From Paracoccaceae bacterium (GTDB taxonomy: Bacteria; Pseudomonadota; Alphaproteobacteria; Rhodobacterales; Rhodobacteraceae): a stretch of 12,080 nucleotides of DNA. The position numbers were made by a program, and so were the translations under genes. The stretch is from assembly GCA_027069385.1 (NCBI GenBank), contig JALXER010000323.1:1-12080 (forward strand), read 5' to 3'. Shown here piece by piece: positions 1 through 6,717 of the stretch. Under the pieces are notes generated by a model. It made no database searches and was not told where the DNA came from. It was given only the letters and a program-made list of their open reading frames with translations. Each line of letters begins with the position of its first letter. The stretch's first letter is position 1.

Positions 1-249
1 CTACTGAAATTCTTTCCGGCCGAAGCGTCGGGCGGGGCCAAGGCGCTCAAGGCCATCGGCGCGCCGTTGCCGCAAATCAGCTTTTGCCCGACGGGGGGCG
101 TTTCCCTTGCCAACGCCAAGGATTATTTAAGCCTTTCCAATGTAATATGCGCGGGGGGGTCATGGGTGGCACCCAAAGATCGGGTTGCTGCCGGCGATTG
201 GGCCGGAATTGAAGCGCTGGCCGCCGAGGCCAGCCAGTTAGGGGTGTAA
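1..249 (+). CDS. eda: KDPG aldolase, C-terminal part
   Basis: This is the last 82 residues of 2-keto-3-deoxy-6-phosphogluconate aldolase, the Entner-Doudoroff enzyme that splits KDPG into pyruvate and glyceraldehyde 3-phosphate in the cytoplasm. The fragment opens in frame at base 1 with LLKFFPAE; by family knowledge the Lys before FFPAE (codon 7-9) forms the Schiff base with substrate. The phosphate-binding segment FCPTGG and the late GGSWVAP block are also present and match the order in E. coli Eda (213 aa). The N-terminal part, about 130 residues, lies before the window. The stop TAA at 247-249 is one base before pgi, so the two are very likely co-transcribed. Confidence 0.95.
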   Translation, partial: LLKFFPAEASGGAKALKAIGAPLPQISFCPTGGVSLANAKDYLSLSNVICAGGSWVAPKDRVAAGDWAGIEALAAEASQLGV

Positions 250-250
250 C

Positions 251-1798
251 ATGGATACGATCTGGCGGATGCTGATCTCGAACCGCGCAAGCACCCGCGA
301 CCGCGATATTCTGGCCCTGTTTGACGATGCCAACCGGTTTACGGATTTCAGTCTGGATGTCGATGGCATGGTGCTGGATTTCTCCAAGACCGCGATTGAT
401 GCCGATGCGCGCCGCCTGCTGGTGCAACTGGCCACAGAAGCAGGGCTGAAGGCCCGCCGCGAGGCCATGTTTACCGGCGAAAAGATCAACACGACCGAGG
501 ATCGCGCCGTGCTGCATACCGCCCTGCGGGATCGCTCGGACCTGCGGGTGAATGACGACCCCGCCGGGGTGCTGCCCGAAGTTCGGGCGACGCTGGCGCG
601 GATGGGAGCCTTTGCCAATGCGGTGCGCGATGGTGCGTTTACCGCTGCCGATGGCGGGCCGATCACCGAGGTGATCAGCATCGGTATTGGCGGCTCGGAT
701 CTTGGGCCGTCGATGGGGGTCAAGGCGCTGGGGGCCTATCATGACGGGCCAAAGGTGCGGTTTATCTCCAACATTGACGGGGCGCATTTTGCCGAGGTAA
801 CGCGGCGGGTCGATCCGGCGCGCACGCTGGTGATCGTGGCCTCTAAAACCTTTACCACCATCGAAACCATGACCAACGCCGCCACGGTACGCGACTGGCT
901 GGGCGATGCGGCGGGTACGCAGATGGTGGCGATTTCAAGCGCGCTCGACAAGACCGCCGCCTTTGGTATCCCGCCCGAGCGGGTGTTCGGCTTTGCCGAC
1001 TGGGTTGGCGGGCGCTATTCGATGTGGGGGCCGATTGGCCTGCCGGTGATGCTGGCTGTGGGGCCGGAACGCTTTGGCGAATTCCTTGACGGGGGGTATG
1101 CCATGGATCAGCATTTCCGCCACGCGCCGCTGGCCCGGAACATGCCGGTGTTGCTGGCCCTGACCGGTATCTGGCATCGCGATATCTGCGGCTATCCCAG
1201 CCGCGCGGTGCTGCCCTATGACCAACGCCTGTCGCGCCTGCCCGCCTATCTGCAACAGCTTGATATGGAAAGCAACGGCAAGCGCGTGACGCTGAACGGC
1301 ACGCCGGTATCGGTGCCTACGGGACCGATCGTCTGGGGGCAGGCCGGGACCAATGGCCAACACGCGTTTTATCAACTGCTCCACCAGGGCACGGATGTTG
1401 TCCCGTGCGAGTTCCTGATTGCCGCCAAGGGCCACGAACCGGCGTTGAAACACCACCATGACCTACTGGTTGCCAACTGCCTTGCCCAGTCCGAGGCCCT
1501 GATGCGCGGCCGGATCAGCCGGAACCAGCGCCCCTGTCGGGTGTTCCCGGGTAACCGCCCCTCGGTCACGCTGGCCTATCCGCAACTGACGCCGTTCCGG
1601 CTGGGCCAGATCATCGCGCTTTATGAACACCGCGTGTTTGTCGAAGGGGTGATCTGGGGGATCAACAGCTTTGACCAATGGGGTGTGGAACTGGGCAAGG
1701 AAATGGCCACGGCGCTGTTGCCGCTGGTGCAGGGAACCGGCGACGCGCAGGGCAAGGATGGCTCTACGCTGGGGCTTTTGCGGGCGCTGAATGGCTGA
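251..1798 (+). CDS. pgi: glucose-6-phosphate isomerase
   Basis: Cytoplasmic enzyme interconverting glucose 6-phosphate and fructose 6-phosphate, feeding glycolysis, gluconeogenesis and the Entner-Doudoroff pathway. The 515-residue product is near the family length (about 550 in E. coli). The sugar-phosphate-binding segment ISIGIGGSDLGPS is at residues 142-154. Both family signatures are visible: DWVGGRYSMWGP at 250-261 and the C-terminal FDQWGVELGK at 474-483. The expected catalytic residues are present as Glu340 (MESNGK), His371 (GTNGQHAFYQ) and Lys483. The ATG at 251 follows a purine-rich AGGGGTG, itself overlapping the end of eda; a second Met at residue 7 is less likely. The 3' end overlaps the start of the pseudouridine synthase gene by 8 bases, suggesting translational coupling in an eda-pgi-rluA unit. 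Confidence 0.97.
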   Translation: MDTIWRMLISNRASTRDRDILALFDDANRFTDFSLDVDGMVLDFSKTAIDADARRLLVQLATEAGLKARREAMFTGEKINTTEDRAVLHTALRDRSDLRVNDDPAGVLPEVRATLARMGAFANAVRDGAFTAADGGPITEVISIGIGGSDLGPSMGVKALGAYHDGPKVRFISNIDGAHFAEVTRRVDPARTLVIVASKTFTTIETMTNAATVRDWLGDAAGTQMVAISSALDKTAAFGIPPERVFGFADWVGGRYSMWGPIGLPVMLAVGPERFGEFLDGGYAMDQHFRHAPLARNMPVLLALTGIWHRDICGYPSRAVLPYDQRLSRLPAYLQQLDMESNGKRVTLNGTPVSVPTGPIVWGQAGTNGQHAFYQLLHQGTDVVPCEFLIAAKGHEPALKHHHDLLVANCLAQSEALMRGRISRNQRPCRVFPGNRPSVTLAYPQLTPFRLGQIIALYEHRVFVEGVIWGINSFDQWGVELGKEMATALLPLVQGTGDAQGKDGSTLGLLRALNG

Positions 1799-2441
1799 GT
1801 TCACCTATGCGCCCCCCGATGGGCCGCTGGATGTGCTGCATCGCGATGCCGACCTTCTGGTGCTGAACAAGCCCGCGGGCCTGCTTTCGGTGCCCGGCAA
1901 ATCAGAGTCCCATCGCGACTGCCTTGAAACCCGTGCGCGTGCAGTCTACCCCGATGCGCTACTGGTGCATCGGCTGGATATGGACACCTCGGGGGTGATG
2001 GTCTTTGCCCGCAACAAGGCCGCGCAACGCCACCTTGGCATGCAATTCGAACGCCGCCACACCGATAAAACCTATCAGGCGCTGGTATTCGGGCAGCCCG
2101 ATGCAACTGGCGAAGTCTCCTTGCCGCTAAGCGTTGACTGGCCGAACCGGCCGCTGCAAAAGGTCGATCTGGTTTCCGGCAAAGCCTCGCACACACGATG
2201 GCAGGTCATAGAGCGGCACCCTGCCCATGCGCGGCTCGGGCTGTTCCCGACCACGGGGCGCAGCCACCAGTTGCGCGTGCATATGCTGGCCATCGGCCAC
2301 CCGATACTGGGCGACCGGTTCTATGCCAGCGGTGCGGCGCTCGCCGCTGCCCCGCGCCTGTGCCTGCATGCGCTGGAACTGGCCTTTTTCCACCCGACCG
2401 GCGGCGCGCGGGTTACGTTTACGGCCCCGTGTCCGTTCTAG
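1791..2441 (+). CDS. rluA: RluA-type rRNA/tRNA pseudouridine synthase
   Basis: Predicted RNA pseudouridine synthase that isomerises uridine to pseudouridine. The 216-residue length and the lack of an N-terminal S4 domain fit E. coli RluA (219 aa), which modifies U746 of 23S rRNA and U32 of some tRNAs. The catalytic motif VHRLDMDTSG lies at about 59-68, with the nucleophile Asp63. RluA-like blocks follow in order: DWPNRPLQKV, TTGRSHQLRVHML, then IGHPILGDRFYAS. The dual specificity is inferred from this resemblance. The start codon lies inside the last codons of pgi in another frame, so translation probably depends on ribosomes finishing pgi. The stop is 4 bases from the stop of the convergent VWA gene, and no clear terminator is visible between them. 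Confidence 0.9.
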   Translation: MAEFTYAPPDGPLDVLHRDADLLVLNKPAGLLSVPGKSESHRDCLETRARAVYPDALLVHRLDMDTSGVMVFARNKAAQRHLGMQFERRHTDKTYQALVFGQPDATGEVSLPLSVDWPNRPLQKVDLVSGKASHTRWQVIERHPAHARLGLFPTTGRSHQLRVHMLAIGHPILGDRFYASGAALAAAPRLCLHALELAFFHPTGGARVTFTAPCPF

Positions 2442-2445
2442 CGGG

Positions 2446-4920
2446 TTATTCCGCCACAACGGTTACCGGTATCGCGGCCCAGGTCGCCTTGGATTGCCCC
2501 GACACATAGCGGATTTCATAGGCTCCAACGGTTTCGGGGACTTGCACCTGCAAGGGCGGGTCGTCGCGGGTATAGGCATAGGTTCCATACGTGCCCGAAG
2601 CCGCACCGACCGGTACGATGGTAATAAAATCCCCCCGATTGCCCGGCCCGATCCAGACAACATCGATCTGGGTTCCGGCCACGGCAGTCGGTTCGGCCAG
2701 CAAGGCCACTTCCGGCATGGTCAGGGTCAGGGGCAGGCGGGCCAGTACGGTTTTGGATTGCCCCGAAATATAGCGGATCTCGTAAGCTCCACCTGAATCG
2801 ACGGCTTCTACCACCAGCGGCGAGCCTTGCGAGGTATAGGTATAATTGCCGTAATCGCGGTCCTCCGCGCCGGCCTCGACAATGGTGATATAGTCGCGCG
2901 GGTTATCCGGCCCGACCCATGTCACGCTGACCCGAGAACCCGCCACGGCCACCGGATCGGCGTTCAGGGTAACGGGGGTGGCGGTCAGGGTGATGTGCAG
3001 GCGCGCCAGTACCGCCTTGGATTGCCCCGAGATATAGCGTAGCTCGAAATTGCCGGGCCTGTCGATGGTGGTGATCTGCAGCGGCGAGCCTTCAGAGGTA
3101 TAGGTGTAATTGCCGTAATCGCGGTCCTCCGCGCCGACTTCGACAATGGTGACATAGTCGCGGGCATTATCCGGCCCCGTCCACGTTACCTCGATCTTGG
3201 CACCGGCCACCGCCTCGGGCGGGGCGGTCAGAGAAACCTGCGCACCGGTCAGGGTGATGGGCTGGCTGGCCAAGGTCCGGTCCGATTGCCCCGACACATA
3301 GCGGATCTCGAAATCCCCTTGCGCATCGACGGTTTGCAAGCGCAGCGGTGACCCCTCGGAAGTGTAGGTATAGCCATTATAGGCTCCTTCCTCGGCACCG
3401 GTTTCCACGATGGTGATATAATCGCGCGCGTTATCCGGTCCGGTCCATATTACGTCGATTGTAGCGCCGGCCACGGCCTCGGGCGGGGTGGTCAGTGTGA
3501 CAATCGGGGCGGTCAGGGTGATGGCACGACGCGCCAGCACCGTGTTGGAGCTTCCAAGCATATAGCGCAACTCATAGGCACCGGCGCTGTCGGTGGCCAG
3601 CAGGGTCAGGGGGCTGCCCTTGGTGGAGTATTCATAGGCGGTATAATCCCCGTCCGGCGCGCCCTGTGGCACGATGGTGATATAGTCGCCGGGCAGGTCG
3701 GGGCCTGTCCATGTGATCTCTATGTCCGCGCCCGCGGTCAGGGATTGCGGCGCGTTCAGGCTTGCTTCGTGGTAGATACCAATTTCGGCACTGTCCATCA
3801 CCTTGCCATCGGCAGCCAGATAGCGCAGTTGGTACAGGCCGGCCTGATCCGGCGCGTGCAGGGTTGCGGGCGGGCTGTTATCGGCGGGCGCGCTGGCGAT
3901 GGTGGCATCATCCAGCATCAGCACAACCGTATCGCCCTGCGCCGATGTGCCGTGCCAGCGGACCTCGAAATCGGTATCCGCCACCACGCGGTCGGGGGCG
4001 TCAAGCGATATGGGCGTGGACAACACAACAACAAAGGTTGCGTCCTGTTCCCCGTCGAAATCGAACAGCAACTCTCCGTGCCGGTTGCCAAGATCGGCCC
4101 GCCCGCGATATGGCGCCGCCCCGAATTCGATGGTGACCGAGGCCGCCTGCTCGTTGGTCAGCCAGTTATCGCCCGAGGGGATATGGTCGATATTCCAGAT
4201 GATATTCGGATCGGTGACAGGGTTGCCTTGGGTATCGACGGCTACAAGGGTGATCTGCGGGCCGACCGGTAGATCGATCAGGGTGTCGGGGTCGCTCATC
4301 ATGGTCATCAGCGCGGCCCCCAGTTCTTCGGTCGATTCGGCAGTCAGATACAGGCCGCCGGTTGCTTCGGCCAGACAGGAAAGCTGGCTTTGATCGGCCA
4401 CATCCGCCACGTCGAACCCGATCACATGGGTGGTGAAATCCAGCCCGTTCTGCGCCAGTTCCTGCGCCAGCGCGCAAGGGTCGGCGTCACAGCTTTCGAT
4501 CCCGTCGGAAACCAGCACCACCCGCCCCGAGCGGCTGGAATAGTTCAGAATCTCGGCGGCCTGTCGCACCGCTTCGGTAAGCGGCGTGCGCCCGCGTGGC
4601 GTTAACTGATTGACCGCTGCCGAAAACGCCTCCGGCTCCAGCGGGCCGACCGGCAGGATCAGTTCGATATCCGAACAGTCGCTTTTGCGCCGGTGCCCAT
4701 AGGCCATCAGGCCGAAATTGGAGCTGGTTTCAAGGTCGCCCAGCAGGTCGGCAACCACCGCGCGCGCGATTTCTATCTTGGAGACCCCGTCGATTTGCCC
4801 CCACATGGAGTTAGAGACATCAAGCACCACGATCGTGTCGGGGTTGTCCGATTGCTGGGCCATCGCCTGACCCAGAAAAGAAAGGGTAAGCCCCACCAAA
4901 AGCGCGAGTTTTTTAAGCAT
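2446..4920 (-). CDS. secreted VWA-domain protein with six tandem Ig-like repeats
   Basis: An 824-residue exported protein of unknown function. A signal peptide occupies residues 1-21 (MLKK, a hydrophobic core, then AMA before Gln22); there is no lipobox Cys. A VWA domain spans about 28-210, with the metal-ion site formed by DVSNS (34-38), Thr112 in GRTPLTEA and Asp139 in VSDGIES; by family knowledge such sites bind a divalent metal and mediate protein contacts. Residues 215-300 look like a separate beta-rich linker domain I do not recognise. Residues 301-824 are six repeats of about 88 residues with the core pattern AVAGxxIxVxWxGP, DYITIV, YTYT, SPL and YEIRYxSGQS. Four Cys (82, 144, 149, 182) in the VWA part could form disulfides. 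The start has AAGGAA 8 bases upstream. It follows the paralogous VWA gene on the same strand, but a hairpin lies between them. Adhesion or periplasmic assembly is a guess from architecture only. Confidence 0.9.
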   Translation of the reverse strand: MLKKLALLVGLTLSFLGQAMAQQSDNPDTIVVLDVSNSMWGQIDGVSKIEIARAVVADLLGDLETSSNFGLMAYGHRRKSDCSDIELILPVGPLEPEAFSAAVNQLTPRGRTPLTEAVRQAAEILNYSSRSGRVVLVSDGIESCDADPCALAQELAQNGLDFTTHVIGFDVADVADQSQLSCLAEATGGLYLTAESTEELGAALMTMMSDPDTLIDLPVGPQITLVAVDTQGNPVTDPNIIWNIDHIPSGDNWLTNEQAASVTIEFGAAPYRGRADLGNRHGELLFDFDGEQDATFVVVLSTPISLDAPDRVVADTDFEVRWHGTSAQGDTVVLMLDDATIASAPADNSPPATLHAPDQAGLYQLRYLAADGKVMDSAEIGIYHEASLNAPQSLTAGADIEITWTGPDLPGDYITIVPQGAPDGDYTAYEYSTKGSPLTLLATDSAGAYELRYMLGSSNTVLARRAITLTAPIVTLTTPPEAVAGATIDVIWTGPDNARDYITIVETGAEEGAYNGYTYTSEGSPLRLQTVDAQGDFEIRYVSGQSDRTLASQPITLTGAQVSLTAPPEAVAGAKIEVTWTGPDNARDYVTIVEVGAEDRDYGNYTYTSEGSPLQITTIDRPGNFELRYISGQSKAVLARLHITLTATPVTLNADPVAVAGSRVSVTWVGPDNPRDYITIVEAGAEDRDYGNYTYTSQGSPLVVEAVDSGGAYEIRYISGQSKTVLARLPLTLTMPEVALLAEPTAVAGTQIDVVWIGPGNRGDFITIVPVGAASGTYGTYAYTRDDPPLQVQVPETVGAYEIRYVSGQSKATWAAIPVTVVAE
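2449..4020 (-). repeat. tandem array of six ~88-residue Ig-like repeats (264-base unit)
   Basis: This array is inside the 824-aa VWA gene. By hand alignment the copies are residues 301-383 (most divergent), 384-470, 471-558, 559-646, 647-734 and 735-824. The period is 87-88 residues, or 264 bases for the regular copies. At DNA level a stretch of 30 identical bases occurs at 2843-2872 and again exactly 264 bases away at 3107-3136. This indicates that repeats 3 and 4 (counting the divergent copy as 0) duplicated recently or have been homogenised. The first and last copies are the most diverged, a common pattern when an array grows from its middle. Confidence 0.9.
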
Positions 4921-5065
4921 AGCCGAAATTCCTTGTCATCAATCGGAATCAGCCTAGCATAATTTGCACGCCCTCGCACCGGTTTTGTCGGCACTTCACC
5001 GACAGGGGCAGCGTTTGGCAAATCTCCCCCTGCGAGCAAACCTCGCAAGGGGCAGGTTCGGGGGG
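4921..5065 (-). promoter_or_regulatory. leader between the two VWA genes
   Basis: The 145 bases between the paralogues contain no gene. Reading on the minus strand, the downstream part holds an AT-richer segment with TATGCT (a possible -10) about 40 bases before the 824-aa gene, and the ribosome binding site AAGGAA. I find no convincing -35 element at the right distance. A 6-bp hairpin, TGTCGG/CCGACA (4986-4991 with 4999-5004, 7-base loop), lies in between. Together with the larger hairpin at 5026-5052 this suggests the 824-aa gene may have its own promoter rather than depending only on read-through. Confidence 0.35.
5026..5052 (-). terminator. GC-rich hairpin after the 299-aa VWA gene
   Basis: An 11-bp stem is formed by CCCCCTGCGAG (5026-5036) and CTCGCAAGGGG (5042-5052) around a 5-base loop, with one mismatched position that can pair as G-U in RNA. 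It begins 14 bases past the stop of the 299-aa VWA gene in its reading direction. There is no long U-tract after it on either strand (only a short ATTTG on the minus strand). It could therefore be a weak or Rho-assisted terminator, or an mRNA-stabilising stem that sets the ratio of the two VWA proteins. Confidence 0.5.
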
Positions 5066-5965
5066 TTACTGCACGGTCAGGCCGGAACTGGCCGCGACCA
5101 TGCCATCGCTATCCAAAAGCAGGATCTGATAGCGCCCCGATGCGGCGGGCGCGGTCAGCATGGCGGTTTCACCGTTTGCCTGCATGGTGCTTAGGGCGTC
5201 GCGCGGGCTGGCACCAAAGGGCACCAGCACCAGTTCGGCCCCCTCAGGCAGCATGCCGCTAAGCATGACCGGAATGTCGGCCCCGGCGCTGCCGGTTTCA
5301 GGGGCGCTAAGCCCGGGGGCCATTTTGGCGCTGCCCATGTCCATCATCGTATCAAGATTGGATTTCAACTGGTCGGCCGTGTCCGGCGTCAGGAACAGCC
5401 CGTGATTTTGCATGGCCAAGGCGCGTAACCCGTCCTGATCAACCCCGTCTTGCAGATCAAAGCCGATCACATGCACGGTCAGGTCAAGCGCGTTGCCGGC
5501 AAGCTCGCTGGCCAGCGCCACGGGGTCGCCTTCGCAGCTTTCGATTCCGTCCGAAATCAGAATGACCCGCGCCGAAGTCTCGGTATAGTTCAACTGCTCG
5601 GCGGCCTGTTGCACGGCGGCAGTCAGCGGGGTGCGGCCGGTCGGGCTTAGACTGCGCACCGCGCGGCCAAAGGCATCGGCATCCATCGGCGCAACCGGCA
5701 AAACCAGCTCGATATCGCCGCAATCGGTTTTGCGCCGGTGCCCATAGGCCATCAGGCCGAACTGTATCGGTTCCTGCAAATCGGTGGTTAGCTCGGATAT
5801 CACATCCTGCGCGATGCTGATCTTGGCAACGCCGTCGATCTGCCCCCACATAGAGTTGCTGACATCCAGCACGATGATCGTATCGGGATAGGTGGTTTCC
5901 TGCGCTTGCAGGGTGCCCCCGAATGCACTGATACACAGCGCGGCAATGGCGATGGGCTTTCTCAT
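5066..5965 (-). CDS. secreted VWA-domain protein, short paralogue
   Basis: A 299-residue exported protein, paralogous to the 824-aa neighbour. The signal peptide covers about residues 1-21 (MRKP, hydrophobic core, LQA before Gln22). The VWA domain aligns without gaps to the neighbour from about residue 28 to 208: DVSNSMWGQIDGV begins at 34 in both, and Thr112 (GRTPLTAA), Asp139 (ISDGIES), Cys82 and Cys144 sit at the same positions. Cys149 and Cys182 of the neighbour are absent. Residues about 222-299 look like one degenerate copy of the neighbour's Ig-like repeat (SAGADIPVMLSG, VLVPFGAS, SGRYQILLLD). The nucleotide sequence is also close, with 34 identical bases at 5729-5762 and 4683-4716. 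Translation starts at an ATG preceded by GGAGAGAG. Function is unknown; a shared periplasmic or extracellular partner is plausible but not shown. Confidence 0.88.
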   Translation of the reverse strand: MRKPIAIAALCISAFGGTLQAQETTYPDTIIVLDVSNSMWGQIDGVAKISIAQDVISELTTDLQEPIQFGLMAYGHRRKTDCGDIELVLPVAPMDADAFGRAVRSLSPTGRTPLTAAVQQAAEQLNYTETSARVILISDGIESCEGDPVALASELAGNALDLTVHVIGFDLQDGVDQDGLRALAMQNHGLFLTPDTADQLKSNLDTMMDMGSAKMAPGLSAPETGSAGADIPVMLSGMLPEGAELVLVPFGASPRDALSTMQANGETAMLTAPAASGRYQILLLDSDGMVAASSGLTVQ

Positions 5966-6163
5966 GGTCTCTCTCCAACATAGTTAAATCTTCTGATTGA
6001 ACCATAGGGGGAAGCGCACATTTAGCGAGAAACACTTTTTCACAATTCGGGAATGCGAATGTGAGAATTGTTTCAGAGCAGGAATTCGCGCAACCTGGCG
6101 CGAGTGCTTGCCCCGGGGGGTGTGCCTCGCTAAACAGGGCGCAGAACAGGAGAGACCATAAAC
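5966..6163. promoter_or_regulatory. divergent control region, VWA gene / lspA
   Basis: These 198 bases between divergent starts must hold promoters for both directions. Four paired elements are visible. GAGAGACCAT precedes or overlaps each start (6150-6159 on +; 5964-5973 on -). CTCGCTAAA occurs in sense orientation in both leaders (6126-6134 on +; 6021-6029 on -), within a longer GTGTnnCTCGCTAAA match. ACAATTC/GAATTGT forms a spaced inverted repeat (6042-6048, 6065-6071). TCGCGC/GCGCGA forms a tight hairpin (6086-6091, 6098-6103). For lspA, TTGCCC (6108-6113), 17 bases, then TAAACA (6131-6136) is a possible weak promoter leaving a short leader with GGAG at 6149-6152. For the VWA gene no well-spaced pair was found. 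Confidence 0.45.
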
Positions 6164-6637
6164 ATGAAGCGTATCTTGCTAACCGCCGTGGCGGTATTCG
6201 CCATCGACCGGCTGTTGAAAATCTGGGTGGTCGAATGGATGAACCTGCGCGATGCGCTGGCGATCGATGTGTGGCCGCCCTATCTGAACCTGCGCATGGC
6301 GTGGAATGACGGGGTGAATTTCGGGTTGTTCGGCTCTGAAACCGATATGGTGCGCTGGGGGCTGGTCGGGCTGTCGGTGGTGATATCGCTGGCAATCGTG
6401 ATCTGGGTGCGCAAGGCACGCAACCCCGTGGCGTTGGTCAGTGCCGGTCTGGTGATCGGCGGCGCGATGGGCAACGCCTATGACCGGGTGGTGTTTCGCG
6501 CCGTGGCCGATTTTATCAACATGTCCTGTTGCGGGTTCGACAACCCCTATTCGTTCAACCCTGCCGACGCCTCTATCTTTCTTGGTGTGCTGGGGCTGGT
6601 GCTGTTTATGGACAGCAAGAAGAAAAAGAAACGCTGA
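6164..6637 (+). CDS. lspA: lipoprotein signal peptidase (signal peptidase II)
   Basis: Inner-membrane aspartic protease that removes signal peptides from diacylglyceryl-modified prolipoproteins. The 157-residue length is close to the E. coli enzyme (164). Predicted membrane segments fall at about 3-20, 62-82, 89-105 and 135-150. Family blocks are in order: FAIDRLLK (12-19), WNDGVNFGLFG (47-57), GGAMGNAYDRVV (99-110), AVADFI (113-118) and FNPADASIFLG (131-141). The catalytic pair is expected to be Asp116 and Asp135. The C terminus ends in a basic tail, SKKKKKR, on the cytoplasmic side. The ATG follows GGAG at 6149-6152 with a slightly long spacing. It is divergent from the VWA gene and 80 bases ahead of an M16 peptidase gene on the same strand. 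In many Rhodobacterales a small lipoprotein gene lies in that gap; here it is absent. Confidence 0.95.
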   Translation: MKRILLTAVAVFAIDRLLKIWVVEWMNLRDALAIDVWPPYLNLRMAWNDGVNFGLFGSETDMVRWGLVGLSVVISLAIVIWVRKARNPVALVSAGLVIGGAMGNAYDRVVFRAVADFINMSCCGFDNPYSFNPADASIFLGVLGLVLFMDSKKKKKR

Positions 6638-6717
6638 TCACAGTTGCGTATGGGCGCTTGCATGCCCGCGCACGCGGTGGTTATCTTTGAGCAATAACAT
6701 AACCAAAGGGTTCTTTC

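Noticed and set aside
77..787. 236-aa open frame on the minus strand opposite eda/pgi
   Set aside because: It runs antisense through the unmistakable eda and pgi coding sequence and has an Arg/Pro-rich shadow composition with no recognisable domain.
2442..2455. GCGG/CCGC 4-bp inverted repeat between rluA and the long VWA gene, as a bidirectional terminator
   Set aside because: The stem is only four base pairs, sits partly inside the VWA coding end and has no U-tract. It is within chance for this base composition.
2449..4020. The 264-base periodic repeats as a CRISPR array or mobile element
   Set aside because: The repeats are in-frame coding units of one long protein, with no short palindromic repeat, no spacers and no transposase nearby.
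5484..6419. 311-aa minus-strand frame spanning the lspA-VWA divergent region
   Set aside because: It covers the start of lspA, the control region and part of the VWA gene in a wrong frame, and its Arg/Pro/Ser-rich sequence matches no family.
6652..6667. GGGC/GCCC inverted repeat between lspA and the M16 gene
   Set aside because: It has four base pairs with an 8-base loop and no U-tract; too weak to call a terminator.
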